Positions 18,240-28,342 of a stretch of DNA of 64,000 nucleotides are shown one piece after another. The notes below the pieces were generated by a model. It saw only the letters and a program-made list of their open reading frames with translations, was not told where the DNA came from and made no database searches. Location of the stretch: the NCBI RefSeq assembly GCF_031119625.1, contig NZ_JAVHZV010000003.1:86205-150204 (forward strand), given 5' to 3'. Position 1 is the first letter of the stretch. Each line of letters begins with the position of its first letter. Made by a program: the position numbers and the translations under genes. The stretch comes from Pseudomonas sp. G34 (GTDB lineage: Bacteria; Pseudomonadota; Gammaproteobacteria; Pseudomonadales; Pseudomonadaceae).

Positions 18240-18431
18240 ATGAAACTCTCCGATCTGCAGTTGTTGCGCGAACAGGCGTTCATCGATGGCCAGTGGGTCG
18301 AGGCCGACGACAAGGCGCGCTTCGCCGTGACCAATCCGGCCAACGGCGAACTGATCGCTGAGGTGGCCTCCGTCGGCCAGGCCGAGACCGCTCGCGCCAT
18401 CGCCGCCGCCAAGGCTGCCCTGCCGGCCTGA
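18240..18431 (+). pseudogene. Truncated succinate-semialdehyde dehydrogenase (N-terminal 63 residues only)
   Basis: The frame begins MKLSDLQLLREQAFIDGQWV and continues TNPANGELIAEVASVG, the conserved start of GabD/SSADH enzymes (about 480 residues). It stops at AAKAALPA after 63 residues, exactly where the family continues with Trp-containing sequence. No catalytic or cofactor domain is left. It is in frame and well positioned 32 bases after hpaI, so an intact gene once ended this operon and a deletion removed the rest. The remnant runs into the guaA terminator region. A functional SSADH must be encoded elsewhere. Confidence 0.85.
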
Positions 18432-18485
18432 TGCCCGACGTCTGTAAACCTTATTCAGGACGGGACACAGACGCAAAACGCCAAA

Positions 18486-18514
18486 AGCCCGCAGTTACGC
18501 GGGCTCTTGGTTTT
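18486..18514. terminator. Bidirectional terminator between the hpa operon and guaA
   Basis: AGCCCGC (18486-18492) pairs with GCGGGCT (18499-18505), flanked by an A run on the left and CTTGGTTTT on the right. It can serve hpaI-side transcription on the plus strand and guaA on the minus strand. A T-rich tract follows the stem in both readings. Confidence 0.75.
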
Positions 18515-18551
18515 CCTGACCACTGACTACCGGCTTACGCCGGACGCGGGA

Positions 18552-20129
18552 TCATTCCCACTCGATGGTCGCTGGCGGCTTGCTCGACACGTCATAGGTG
18601 ACGCGGGAGATGCCGTCGATTTCGTTGATGATCCGGCCGCTCACGGTTTCCAGCAGCTCGTAGGGCAGGTGCGCCCAGCGTGCGGTCATGAAGTCCACGG
18701 TTTCCACGGCGCGCAGGGCGACGACCCAGGCGTAGCGACGGCCGTCGCCGACCACGCCCACCGATTTGACCGGCTGGAACACCACGAAGGCCTGGCTGGT
18801 CTTGTGGTACCAGTCGGCCTTGCGCAGCTCTTCGATGAAGATGTGGTCGGCACGGCGCAGGATGTCGGCGTATTCCTTCTTCACCTCACCGAGGATGCGC
18901 ACGCCCAGGCCCGGGCCCGGGAATGGGTGGCGGTAGACCATGTCGTAGGGCAGGCCCAGCTCCAGGCCGATCTTGCGCACTTCGTCCTTGAACAGTTCGC
19001 GCAGTGGCTCGACCAGCTTGAGGTTCATTTCCTCCGGCAGGCCGCCGACGTTGTGGTGCGACTTGATCACGTGGGCCTTGCCGCTCTTGGCGCCAGCCGA
19101 CTCGATCACGTCCGGGTAGATGGTGCCCTGGGCGAGGAACTGGATGTTGTCCAGCTTGCTGGCTTCGGCATCGAAGATGTCGATGAAGGTGCGGCCGATG
19201 ATCTTGCGCTTCTTCTCCGGGTCGGCTTCGCCGGCCAGGTTGTCGAGGAACTGCTTCTCGGCGTCGGCGCGGATCACCTTGACGCCCATGTTCTCCTTGA
19301 ACATGGCCATCACCTGGTCGCCTTCATGCAGGCGCAGCAGGCCGTTATCGACGAACACGCAGGTCAGCTGGTCGCCGATGGCCTTGTGCAGCAGCGCCGC
19401 GACCACCGAGCTGTCGACGCCGCCGGACAGGCCCAGCAGCACGTTGGCCGAACCCACTTGCTGACGCACCTGGGCGATGGCGTCCTCGACGATGTTGGAC
19501 GGCGTCCACAGGGCTTCGCAGCCGCAGATCTCCTGCACGAAACGGGTGAGGATGCGCCCGCCCTGCTTGGTGTGGGTCACTTCCGGGTGGAACTGCACGC
19601 CGTAGTAGCCGCGGGCGTCGTCGAACATGCCGGCGATCGGGCAGCTCGGGGTGCTGGCCAGGATGTTGAACTGGGCGGGCAGCTCGGTGACCTTGTCGCC
19701 GTGGCTCATCCACACGTCCAGGCCCAGCACGCCGTCGGCGTCGACATGGTCTTCGATACCGTCGAGCAGGCGGCTCTTGCCCACTACATCAACGCGGGCA
19801 TACCCGAACTCGCGCAGATCGGAGCCGGCGACCTTGCCGCCCAGTTGCTCGGCCATGGTCTGCATGCCGTAGCAGATGCCCAGCAGCGGTACGCCGAGGT
19901 CGAACACCGCCTGCGGCGCTCGCGGGCTGTTGGCTTCGTGAACCGACTCCGGGCCGCCGGCGAGGATGATGCCGCGCGGGGCGAAGGCACGGATATCGTC
20001 TTCGGACATGTCCCAGGGATGCAGCTCGCAGAACACCCCGATCTCGCGTACGCGGCGGGCGATCAGTTGGGTGTACTGGGAACCGAAGTCGAGGATCAGG
20101 ATACGGTGAGCGTGAATGTCGAGGGCCAT
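18552..20129 (-). CDS. guaA: GuaA, GMP synthase (glutamine-hydrolysing)
   Basis: This 525-residue cytoplasmic enzyme makes GMP from XMP, glutamine and ATP. The N-terminal class I glutaminase has the nucleophile Cys in LGICYGMQ near residue 85 and the FHPEVTHT His/Glu pair near 175. The ATP-pyrophosphatase domain has [10 protein letters not shown] near 230. The C-terminal dimerisation domain ends ATIEWE. ATG 20129 gives the usual N-terminus [19 protein letters not shown]. It follows guaB on the same strand, 211 bp away, with a long repeat in between. Confidence 0.97.
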   Translation of the reverse strand: MALDIHAHRILILDFGSQYTQLIARRVREIGVFCELHPWDMSEDDIRAFAPRGIILAGGPESVHEANSPRAPQAVFDLGVPLLGICYGMQTMAEQLGGKVAGSDLREFGYARVDVVGKSRLLDGIEDHVDADGVLGLDVWMSHGDKVTELPAQFNILASTPSCPIAGMFDDARGYYGVQFHPEVTHTKQGGRILTRFVQEICGCEALWTPSNIVEDAIAQVRQQVGSANVLLGLSGGVDSSVVAALLHKAIGDQLTCVFVDNGLLRLHEGDQVMAMFKENMGVKVIRADAEKQFLDNLAGEADPEKKRKIIGRTFIDIFDAEASKLDNIQFLAQGTIYPDVIESAGAKSGKAHVIKSHHNVGGLPEEMNLKLVEPLRELFKDEVRKIGLELGLPYDMVYRHPFPGPGLGVRILGEVKKEYADILRRADHIFIEELRKADWYHKTSQAFVVFQPVKSVGVVGDGRRYAWVVALRAVETVDFMTARWAHLPYELLETVSGRIINEIDGISRVTYDVSSKPPATIEWE

Positions 20130-20202
20130 GACTCTGTTCTCGTCAGGTGGAAGCAGAAACAACGCGGGGCTGTCGATACAGCCCCGTTATTCATACAGTG
20201 TG

Positions 20203-20340
20203 AAAATCGATTTGCCGCGTCGCGAGCGATGAGCAGGCAAGGCGGAGAGAAGCGAGAAAGCGGAGTTTGCTGGAGCAAATGAGCATTTCGAGTTTCTCTC
20301 CAACGCAGCATGCTCAAGCGCAGCAGCGTCAAATCGATTT

Positions 20341-20341
<1 letters not shown>
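20203..20341. repeat. About 139-bp repeat element bounded by AAAATCGATTTG inverted ends, between guaB and guaA
   Basis: AAAATCGATTTG (20203 onward) is matched by CAAATCGATTTT at 20330-20341. The interior contains blocks such as CGTCGCGAGCGATGAGCAGG and AGCGAGAAAGCGGAGTTTGC, and further partly complementary sequence. The right end touches the guaB stop codon. Similar non-coding repeats are scattered in Pseudomonas genomes. I see no open frame in it. Confidence 0.6.
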
Positions 20342-21858
<1,517 letters not shown>

Positions 21859-21954
21859 TCAGCGGCTGTCACTCAATGTAAAGAATGGCGATCGACCGTT
21901 CGGCATTTAACCGCAATGATTCTTGGTGAACAGGGAACCGAAGCGCATTCGCGT

Positions 21955-21974
21955 AGCCTGAATTATCTCAGGCT
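21955..21974. other. Hairpin in the guaB upstream spacer
   Basis: AGCCTGA (21955-21961) pairs with TCAGGCT (21968-21974). It lies about 145 bp upstream of the guaB start. There is no T run, so it may be regulatory or a degenerate repeat. An open frame crosses this spacer but resembles nothing I know. Confidence 0.3.
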
Positions 21975-22035
21975 CAAGGAAGAGCTCCCCTTCTCCCTCG
22001 AACTCGTCACCCTCGACGAGCGCTCGACGCGTCCC

Positions 22036-22572
22036 TCAAGCCTCTACCACGGCCAGCGGATAACCCAGCCGTTCGGCGAACTCTTCGAGAAAACTCGCCG
22101 TGAAGCGCGCCTGCGCCCAGCCATTGAAGATGAAGCCCAGGTTGGAAAACGCGCAGGGCTGCAGGAACAGAAAGCCGTTGATGTCGTCTTCATGCCCACA
22201 CAGCGGGCAGGTGAAGTTGTCGGTTTCGCCGGGCATCCACTCGTCCAGGCTCTCGAACAGCGCCTCGCCGACTTCCTGCCGGCACGCCGGGCAACCGGCT
22301 TCTTCGAGAAAACCGTCGGTAGGCGTATAGATGCAGCGCCGGTAGATGACCTCCAGGCCATTGACCGGCTGAGCGAATGGCAACTGCCCAGCCTCCTCGA
22401 CGACCCGCCTCGCTCCTGGTGCGATGGCGTAGGCCATGCCGTTGCGCCCGCAGGTGGTGGGCAGCGCTGCGACGATCTCGCGCTTGGCCAGCCAGCGCAG
22501 GATCTGCTGCGCCTTGCGCTCGTGGCCGGGAAAGCTGGAAATGCGCGGAACGATGATGCTTTGCGTGGCCAT
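22036..22572 (-). CDS. Conserved protein with a C-terminal zinc ribbon
   Basis: This is a 178-residue soluble protein of unknown function, conserved in pseudomonads and often mislabelled as a sugar ABC transporter ATPase. It has no Walker motifs. An N-terminal segment (SFPGHERKAQQILRWLAKREIV, residues about 13-34) looks like a DNA- or ligand-binding helical region. A four-cysteine zinc site follows: CPACRQ near residue 94 and CPLCGHED near 121. The aromatic-rich C-terminus ends LGYPLAVVEA. It is transcribed towards guaB. Function is unassigned. Confidence 0.65.
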   Translation of the reverse strand: MATQSIIVPRISSFPGHERKAQQILRWLAKREIVAALPTTCGRNGMAYAIAPGARRVVEEAGQLPFAQPVNGLEVIYRRCIYTPTDGFLEEAGCPACRQEVGEALFESLDEWMPGETDNFTCPLCGHEDDINGFLFLQPCAFSNLGFIFNGWAQARFTASFLEEFAERLGYPLAVVEA

Positions 22573-22667
22573 ACCGACTCTTTGCCGTGTCGAAAACCGC
22601 GCAGCTTAGTGGCAGCCGCCAGCCGGCCACAAGCCGGCCGGGACTGACGGTTGTACGCCCTCGCCCC

Positions 22668-23129
22668 TCAGGAACACGCCAGCGTGCGGGCCTGGCGCCG
22701 ACTGACATAGCGCTCGCGCAGTTTGTCGTAGGCCAGGTTGTAGCCCAGGGTGTAGGGCAGGAAGAACAGGATCAGGCCGATGTCCAGGAAGAACGCCGCA
22801 ACCAGGCTGATCGACAGCCACCAGGCCGCCAGCGGTACCAGCACCAGGATCAGGCCGGCTTCGAACAGCAGCGCATGGCTGATTCGCGCCCACAGGCCGC
22901 GCTCGAAGCCCATGCGCCGCTGCGCGGCATCGAACAGGATGTTGAAGAGCATGTTCCAGAGCATGGCGATGGCCGAGAACATCAGGGTCAGCGCGCCCAT
23001 GTGCGCCAGCGACTTGCCCAGCGCCCAGGCCAGCAGCGGTGCGCATACCACCACGGCGATCAGCTCGAACAGGGTGGCGTGTAACACGCGCTCTTTCATG
23101 GAGCGCCGGGCAATGGTGGACTGCTTCAT
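22668..23129 (-). CDS. PACE-family (AceI-like) small multidrug efflux protein
   Basis: This is a 153-residue inner-membrane protein with four predicted helices arranged as two 'bacterial transmembrane pair' repeats. The hallmark segments RVLHATLFELIAVVVCAPL (TM1) and SHALLFEAGLILVLVPLAAW (TM3) each carry the conserved Glu. NMLFNILFD closes the first pair and YTLGYNLAYD the second. The family exports chlorhexidine-like biocides and short-chain diamines. ATG 23129 gives MKQSTIARR. It is divergent from a LysR gene 85 bp away, the standard arrangement for an AceR-type regulator. Confidence 0.87.
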   Translation of the reverse strand: MKQSTIARRSMKERVLHATLFELIAVVVCAPLLAWALGKSLAHMGALTLMFSAIAMLWNMLFNILFDAAQRRMGFERGLWARISHALLFEAGLILVLVPLAAWWLSISLVAAFFLDIGLILFFLPYTLGYNLAYDKLRERYVSRRQARTLACS

Positions 23130-23214
23130 TTCAGACTCGCTAGCTAAGATCGATGACGCTATTCTCATCGGTAAAACTGCCATCTAAAAGTTAACAGCCA
23201 TCGGCTAAACCGAT

Positions 23215-24090
23215 ATGAATCTTTCCCCTGAATCCCTGCAGGCCTTCGCCCAGGCGGCTGCCACGGGCTCGTTCAGCGCCGCGGCACGGCGCCTGGGCAA
23301 GCGCCAGTCGACGATCAGCGAGGCGATTTCGCGCCTTGAAGTCGACCTCGACGTCACCTTGTTCGTACGCGGCGCCCGGCAGCTGACCCTGACCGAAGCC
23401 GGCAGCAGCCTGCTGAGCCGCGTGCAGGACGTACTGGCCGCGTCGGATCGCCTGCTGCGCCAGGCCAGCCAGCTGGCGGCAGGCCTGGAGCCCAAGCTGA
23501 CCCTGGTGCTTTCCGATGCCTACCAGGCCAGCCAGTACCAGGCGCGCTTGAGCGAGCTGGATGAGCGCTACCCGGACCTGGAGTTCGAGTGCTTCTTCGC
23601 CGAACACGCCGATGTGCTGGATCTGGTCGGCCAGGGCCGCGCCCACCTGGGCCTGCTTGCCGCCCAGAGCAGCTACCCGCCCGAGCTGGCCCATGCGAGC
23701 CTGGCGGACGCGGCGGACTTCGGCCTGTTCGTGGTCAAGGGGCACCCGCTCAGCCGACTGCCGCGCGTCACCCTGGAAGACCTGGTGCACTGGCGCGTGC
23801 TGCGCCTGAGCAGCGTGGCAGACCACTCCGGCGAACTGGACGATCTGCCTGGTAGCGGCGGGCGTTGCTGGTCGGCACCGGACTACCTGCTGCTGCTGGA
23901 AATGGCCGCCCTGGGCTTCGGCTGGGCCGCCCTGCCCCGCCAGCTGGTGCAGAACCACGGCGGCGAAAGCCTGTATGAGCTGAAGGTCAACGGCTGGCCG
24001 AAGCAGGTGCCGGTCGATGTGGTCTGGTCGCGCGTTAGGCCCCTGGGCCCGGCAGCCTCGTGGCTGCTGGAGCGGCTATTGAGCGCGTGA
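23215..24090 (+). CDS. LysR-family regulator divergent from the PACE efflux gene
   Basis: This is a 291-residue LysR-type protein. The winged helix-turn-helix (TGSFSAAARRLGKRQSTISEAISRLEVDLD) lies in residues 17-46, followed by a periplasmic-binding-like effector domain. It probably activates the adjacent efflux gene in response to a drug or polyamine. The ATG is directly preceded by the palindrome ATCGG-N5-CCGAT (23200-23214), with no clear Shine-Dalgarno, so autorepression or an unusual start is possible. Confidence 0.82.
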   Translation: MNLSPESLQAFAQAAATGSFSAAARRLGKRQSTISEAISRLEVDLDVTLFVRGARQLTLTEAGSSLLSRVQDVLAASDRLLRQASQLAAGLEPKLTLVLSDAYQASQYQARLSELDERYPDLEFECFFAEHADVLDLVGQGRAHLGLLAAQSSYPPELAHASLADAADFGLFVVKGHPLSRLPRVTLEDLVHWRVLRLSSVADHSGELDDLPGSGGRCWSAPDYLLLLEMAALGFGWAALPRQLVQNHGGESLYELKVNGWPKQVPVDVVWSRVRPLGPAASWLLERLLSA

Positions 24091-24101
24091 ACGAGGCCGG
24101 C

Positions 24102-24346
24102 ATGAAGAGCTTTACGCCGATCGATCTCGAACGCCGCAGCTTCACGGGCCTGCGCTGCGTATTTCTGTCGATCATGACGTTGGCGGATCGCTGTACGCCT
24201 TGATCGCAACGAGCTTCAACCTGTGGCTGGCGGGTTTTCTGCTGCTGCCCAATGGCCTGCTGATCTACCTCGGCATCTTTGCCAAGGACAACACCCTACG
24301 TAACACCCACGAGATGCTCAGGGATCTCGGACAGACCTTCGGCTAA
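24102..24346 (+). pseudogene. Frameshifted small membrane-protein gene
   Basis: ATG 24102 opens a frame (MKSFTPIDLERRSF) that stops after 33 codons. The other frame then continues from GGSLYALIATSFNLWLAGFLLL to TAA 24346. It encodes a hydrophobic helix and a conserved-looking tail, NTLRNTHEMLRDLGQTFG. The full span is 245 bases, one short of an 81-residue protein, so a single-base deletion near 24175-24185 explains it. A sequencing error is also possible. I do not recognise the family. Confidence 0.55.
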
Positions 24347-24405
24347 ACCGGGTGCCGGGCTTCTGCGCGCTGGGCTATGCTGCCCGCCCCGTCAAGGAGA
24401 AGACC

Positions 24406-24720
24406 ATGATCACCTGCTATCTGCGCTACATCATCGATCCGTACCAGCTGGCCGAGTTCGAGCACTACGCCAAACTGTGGATCCCCCTGGTGGAGAAATT
24501 CGGCGGCCAGCACCACGGTTACTTCCTGCCCTCCGAGGGCGCCAACAACGTGGCCCTGGCGCTGTTCAGCTTTCCCACCCTGGCGGCCTATGAGGACTAT
24601 CGCGTGCGCTCCATGCAGGATGAGGAGTGCCTGGCCGCCTTCGCCTACGCCCAGCAGAACCGCTGCATCCTCAGCTACGAGCGCAGCTTTATGCGCCCGG
24701 TTGGCGTCGAGCCCCGTTGA
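24406..24720 (+). CDS. NIPSNAP-family protein
   Basis: This is a 104-residue protein of the NIPSNAP family, a dimeric alpha-beta barrel fold. It opens MITCYLRYIIDPYQLAEFEHYAKLWIP, with the typical Phe/Tyr-rich pattern, then FGGQHHGYFLPSEGANN and the second strand-helix unit. The family's biochemical role is unsettled. AAGGAGA just upstream of ATG 24406 supports the start. It is followed by a repeat-containing spacer and is probably monocistronic. Confidence 0.85.
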   Translation: MITCYLRYIIDPYQLAEFEHYAKLWIPLVEKFGGQHHGYFLPSEGANNVALALFSFPTLAAYEDYRVRSMQDEECLAAFAYAQQNRCILSYERSFMRPVGVEPR

Positions 24721-24790
24721 GGATCTTTGGGTTTCCGGGAGCTTGTATTCGGCACCGACTGCAATAAGGCAGAAGCGGCCGTTCGATTTG

Positions 24791-24920
24791 GTGGGCTGAA
24801 GCCCACCCTACCCAAGATGCGAGGCTGTAGGGTGGATGACGCTCTTTTCATCCACCATTGCGATCGCAGAGCGGTGGACGGGTCGGGCCGCGTAGGTGAG
24901 GCGTCGTCCACCCTACGACA
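24791..24920. repeat. Intergenic inverted repeat (GTAGGGTGGA type)
   Basis: A tight hairpin GTGGGCT-GA-AGCCCAC (24791-24806) is followed by GTAGGGTGGATGACG (about 24828-24841) and its near-complement CGTCGTCCACCCTAC (24902-24916), one mismatch apart. This kind of element is frequent between Pseudomonas genes and no frame is visible in it. The spacer between the NIPSNAP gene and the convergent DUF488 gene holds nothing else. Confidence 0.6.
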
Positions 24921-24990
24921 GGCCGCTATCGCCACATTACAGTCACTCCATACGCAATTACGGCGAATGACCGTAAATGGCTTCTAAACC

Positions 24991-25386
24991 CTACAGCTCA
25001 CCCGCGTAACAGACCGGCGAGCTGCTCGCACCCCGCCGTTCCAGTTCATCCTCGAGAAACTCCTGCAGCACGCGGGCATTGTTGTGCTGGCGGTCGCGGG
25101 CGGCATACAGCAGCGTCAGCGTGCCGGCGGCGGCGCGGAAAAGCAGGCTTTGCCAGTATTCGGGATGGGCAGCCAGCTCGCGGCGATAGCCCTCGCGAAA
25201 GGCGTCAAAGGCCTCGGTGCGGTGAGCGAACTGGCGGCGCAGCTCGGCAGATGGCGCCGCCTCGCGCAGCCATTGGTCATGATGCAGCTGATCCTTGGGC
25301 AGGCCCCGTGGCCACAGCCGATCAACCAGTACCCGGTAGCCATCACGCTCTTCATGCGGTTCATACACCCGCTTGCAGCAAATCAT
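24991..25386 (-). CDS. DUF488-family protein
   Basis: This is a 131-residue cytoplasmic protein of the DUF488 family. The signature KRVYEPHEERDGYRVLVDRLWPRGL at the N-terminus is followed by the WLREAAPSAELRRQF segment and TLLYAARDRQHNNARVL near the C-terminus. No enzymatic function is established. It is divergent from the adjacent lipoprotein gene across 65 bp. Confidence 0.85.
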   Translation of the reverse strand: MICCKRVYEPHEERDGYRVLVDRLWPRGLPKDQLHHDQWLREAAPSAELRRQFAHRTEAFDAFREGYRRELAAHPEYWQSLLFRAAAGTLTLLYAARDRQHNNARVLQEFLEDELERRGASSSPVCYAGEL

Positions 25387-25451
25387 CGCCGGCCTCCTTG
25401 AGATTGCCCGGCGGCCTCGGTAACGTGGCCGCTCGCCAGACGGAGAGCCCC

Positions 25452-26123
25452 ATGCACATCAGCCGTAAACTCCTAGTGTTCACCCTGCTGCCGCTGTTCG
25501 CCAGTTGCGCGGTGTATACGGGCAAGCCCGTGGACGCGGAAAAAGCCCAGACCCGCCTGCAGGGCGAACTGACCCGCGAGAACGGCCAGCTGTGGCTCAA
25601 GCCCTGCGAGGATCCACGGCGCTTCGCGATCAGCGAGGGCAGCACCACCATCACCCAGGATGCCAGCGAACTGCTGGGCGATGGCCACTCGGCGCTGTTC
25701 GCCGACCTGCGTGGGGTCATGGGCGCGACCCCGATCAGCGGCGCCGACGGCGCGATGCAGGTCGGCCGGGTATACCGCCTGCAACCCGAAGGCCACGGCT
25801 GCGACGACCCCAACTTCAAACGCACGCTGGTACGCGCCGCCGGCCAGGAGCCGTTCTGGAGCGTCACGGTGAGCAACCAGGGCATGGTGCTCAGCGGGCC
25901 CGACCGCGAACCGCTGGCATTGCCCTATATGGAAGAGCAACTGCCCGAGGGGCGCATCAACCTGACCAGCGAAGCCAACGGCGAACGCGTGGAGCTGTGG
26001 CTGGCCCCGCAACGCTGCGTGGACAGCATGAGCGGCGCGGTGCAGCACCTGAGCGCCCAGCTACGCCTCAATGGCAAGCTGATGCGCGGCTGCGCGGCGT
26101 TCGGCGGCGCGCGCAACGACTAG
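25452..26123 (+). CDS. Putative lipoprotein (COG3650-like)
   Basis: This is a 223-residue protein with a lipoprotein signal ending LFASC (Cys 19). The mature part contains a segment before EPFWSVTVSNQGMVL and a tail with two conserved cysteines (LAPQRCVDSMSG and MRGCAAFGG). These features match an uncharacterised periplasmic/outer-membrane family seen in pseudomonads. It likely sits in the envelope. No neighbour gives a functional clue. Confidence 0.7.
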   Translation: MHISRKLLVFTLLPLFASCAVYTGKPVDAEKAQTRLQGELTRENGQLWLKPCEDPRRFAISEGSTTITQDASELLGDGHSALFADLRGVMGATPISGADGAMQVGRVYRLQPEGHGCDDPNFKRTLVRAAGQEPFWSVTVSNQGMVLSGPDREPLALPYMEEQLPEGRINLTSEANGERVELWLAPQRCVDSMSGAVQHLSAQLRLNGKLMRGCAAFGGARND

Positions 26124-26146
26124 TTGATGGGAATATGGGGCATCGG

Positions 26147-26338
26147 TTACAGCAGGATGCCCTTGTCGCGCGCCCGCTCATGGCAGAACTGCAGCACCTG
26201 GCGGCGCTCGTCGTTTTCCATGCGGCTCCAGCGGGTGATCTCGTCGACATTGCGCTGGCAACCGATGCAGATGTCTTCTTCATCCAGCGCACAGACATGC
26301 ACGCAGGGCGAGGCGACCGGGCGTTCTACGGTGTGCAT
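26147..26338 (-). CDS. DUF1289-family small cysteine-rich protein
   Basis: This is a 63-residue protein with four cysteines in the DUF1289 pattern (SPCVHVCALDEEDICIGCQRN), likely binding a metal or iron-sulfur cluster, then the TRWSRMENDERRQVL helix. Its start codon overlaps the stop of the gamma carbonic anhydrase gene by one base, so it is translationally coupled to it. Function unknown. Confidence 0.87.
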   Translation of the reverse strand: MHTVERPVASPCVHVCALDEEDICIGCQRNVDEITRWSRMENDERRQVLQFCHERARDKGILL

Positions 26339-26862
26339 CAGTCGTCCTGCTCACTCAGTTCGGCGGCGTAGCGCCGGGCGTTCTGTACATAATGGGCGGC
26401 GCCGGCTTCGAGCAGTTTCTTCTGCGCCTCGGTGAGCTCACGCACCACCTTGCCGGGCGAGCCGACCACCAGCGAGCCGTCGGGGATTTCCTTGCCCTCG
26501 GCGATCAGCGCATTGGCGCCGATGATGCAGTGCTTGCCGATACGCGCACCGTTGAGCACCACCGCGTTGATGCCGACCAGGCTGTAATCGCCCACCGTAC
26601 AACCATGCAGCATGGCGTTGTGGCCGACGGTCACGCCGGTGCCCAGGGTCAGCGGCGAGCCCGGGTCGGTGTGCAGCACCGCACCGTCCTGCACGTTGCT
26701 GTTCTGGCCGATATGGATCAGTTCGTTGTCACCGCGCAGCACCGCGCCGAACCACACGCTGGCGCCTTCATCGAGGCGTACGTTGCCGATCACCGTGGCG
26801 TTGGGGGCGATCCAGCTATGCGGGTGCTGGTCGACGCGGGCGTTGCCCAGGCGGTATTTCAT
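26338..26862 (-). CDS. Gamma-class carbonic anhydrase family protein
   Basis: This is a 174-residue left-handed beta-helix (hexapeptide repeat) protein of the YrdA/gamma-CA family. Metal-site candidates are in [18 protein letters not shown], and a C-terminal helix packs on the helix ([25 protein letters not shown]). ATG 26862 gives MKYRLGN. The trimeric enzyme is expected to bind Zn/Fe, although many family members show no CO2 hydration. It lies between a Nudix gene and the DUF1289 gene on one strand. Confidence 0.88.
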   Translation of the reverse strand: MKYRLGNARVDQHPHSWIAPNATVIGNVRLDEGASVWFGAVLRGDNELIHIGQNSNVQDGAVLHTDPGSPLTLGTGVTVGHNAMLHGCTVGDYSLVGINAVVLNGARIGKHCIIGANALIAEGKEIPDGSLVVGSPGKVVRELTEAQKKLLEAGAAHYVQNARRYAAELSEQDD

Positions 26863-26884
26863 GACGGCAGTCTCACAGGCTGGC

Positions 26885-27493
26885 TCACTTGAGGTGAAGG
26901 TAATGCTCGGGCGGGCGGCGCATGTCGATACCGGCATCGAAGACCAGATTGACCAACTCCACCAGCATGATCGCCGTCAGCCCCCAGATCTTGTACTCGC
27001 CATAGCGATAGCTGGGCACGTACCAGCTGTGCCCGAGGTAGTCGATACGGTGGGTGACCTCGCGGGGGTCGTTGCGAAAGAACTCCAGCGGTACGGAAAA
27101 CACCGCGGCAATCTCGGCATCGTTGGCCTGGTACTCGACGAAATCCGGCACTACCCCGACGTAGGGGGTGACCTGAATGCCATGCCTGGACACCAGGGTA
27201 CTGAGCGGCCCGACGATTTCCACCAACCCGGGCGGCAGGCCGATTTCCTCATCGGCCTCGCGCAGCGCGGTTTCGATCAGATCACGGTCTTCCGGGTCGC
27301 GACGGCCACCGGGAAAGGCGACTTCGCCGCCATGGGTGGACAGACCACTGGCGCGCAGCGTGAGCACCACTTCGGGCTCATCGCTGCGGGTGATGGGCAC
27401 CAGCACCGCCGCTTCGGGAAAACCCTCCTGGGCTTCCATGAGCTGCGGGCTGTAGCCGCGAACGCGTTGGAGTAACTCGTCCAGCATGACCAT
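26885..27493 (-). CDS. Nudix hydrolase, CoA pyrophosphatase type
   Basis: This is a 202-residue Nudix protein. The box [24 protein letters not shown] (residues about 62-85) fits GX5EX7REUXEEXGU, and the preceding [12 protein letters not shown] fits the CoA-diphosphatase motif. It probably hydrolyses CoA or its thioesters to 3',5'-ADP and a phosphopantetheine derivative. ATG 27493 and 27487 are both possible starts. It ends 22 bases before the gamma-CA gene, so the two are probably co-transcribed. Confidence 0.85.
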   Translation of the reverse strand: MVMLDELLQRVRGYSPQLMEAQEGFPEAAVLVPITRSDEPEVVLTLRASGLSTHGGEVAFPGGRRDPEDRDLIETALREADEEIGLPPGLVEIVGPLSTLVSRHGIQVTPYVGVVPDFVEYQANDAEIAAVFSVPLEFFRNDPREVTHRIDYLGHSWYVPSYRYGEYKIWGLTAIMLVELVNLVFDAGIDMRRPPEHYLHLK

Positions 27494-27580
27494 TCTCGGA
27501 ATTCTTCTGCGCCGGATAATGGCATGAAAGCGCGGCGCTGCCCAACCCCGCGCCGCCTTAACGTGAGCCAGCCCACGCCA

Positions 27581-28342
27581 TCAGCTTTTCAGGCGGTAGC
27601 CGGTCTTGAAAATCCAGCCGACGGTGAGAATGCACGCCAGCAGGAAGCCGAGAATCATCCCCAGGCTGACCAGCACATTGACGTCCGACACACCGTAGAA
27701 GCTCCAGCGAAACGCGCTGATCAGGTACACCACCGGGTTGAACAGGGTCACCGTCTGCCACACCGGTGGCAGCATGCTGATCGAGTAGAAGCTGCCGCCG
27801 AGAAAGGTCAGCGGCGTGACGATCAGCGCCGGAACGATCTGCAGCTTCTCCCAGCCATCGGCCCACACGCCGATGATGAAGCCGAACAGGCTGAAGGTCA
27901 GCGCCGTGAGCACCAGGAAGGCCAGCATCCACACCGGGTGGAGAATCTCGAAATCGACGAACAGCCGCGCCGTGGCGAGGATGATCAAGCCGAGCACGAT
28001 GGACTTGGTGGCCGCCGCCCCAACGTAGCCGAGAAGAATCTCCAGGTAGGAGATCGGCGCCGACAGCACCTCGTAGATGGTGCCCGAGTACTTGGGCATG
28101 TAGATGCCGAACGAGGCGTTGGAAATGCTCTCGGTGAGCAGCGCCAGCATGATCAGCCCGGGGATGATGAAGGCGCCATAGCTCACGCCATGCACCTGGG
28201 TCATGCTCGAGCCGATGGCCGAGCCGAACACCACGAAATACAGCGAGGTGGTGATCACCGGGGTGGCGATGCTCTGCAGCAGGGTGCGCCAGGTGCGCGC
28301 CAGCTCGAACAGGTAGATGGCGCGGATCGCGTAGAAATTCAT
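27581..28342 (-). CDS. ABC-2 type transporter permease
   Basis: This is a 253-residue inner-membrane permease with about six helices, of the ABC-2/YadH type. Visible markers are [25 protein letters not shown] at the N-terminus and the family segment [22 protein letters not shown]. Its start overlaps the ATPase gene stop by four bases (ATGA). Together they make an exporter of unknown substrate, often annotated YadG/YadH. Confidence 0.88.
   Translation of the reverse strand: MNFYAIRAIYLFELARTWRTLLQSIATPVITTSLYFVVFGSAIGSSMTQVHGVSYGAFIIPGLIMLALLTESISNASFGIYMPKYSGTIYEVLSAPISYLEILLGYVGAAATKSIVLGLIILATARLFVDFEILHPVWMLAFLVLTALTFSLFGFIIGVWADGWEKLQIVPALIVTPLTFLGGSFYSISMLPPVWQTVTLFNPVVYLISAFRWSFYGVSDVNVLVSLGMILGFLLACILTVGWIFKTGYRLKS

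Noticed and set aside
21860..22035. Short open frame upstream of guaB starting MILGEQGTEAHSR
   Set aside because: There is no ribosome-binding site and no recognisable sequence, and it runs into the complement of the neighbouring minus-strand gene.
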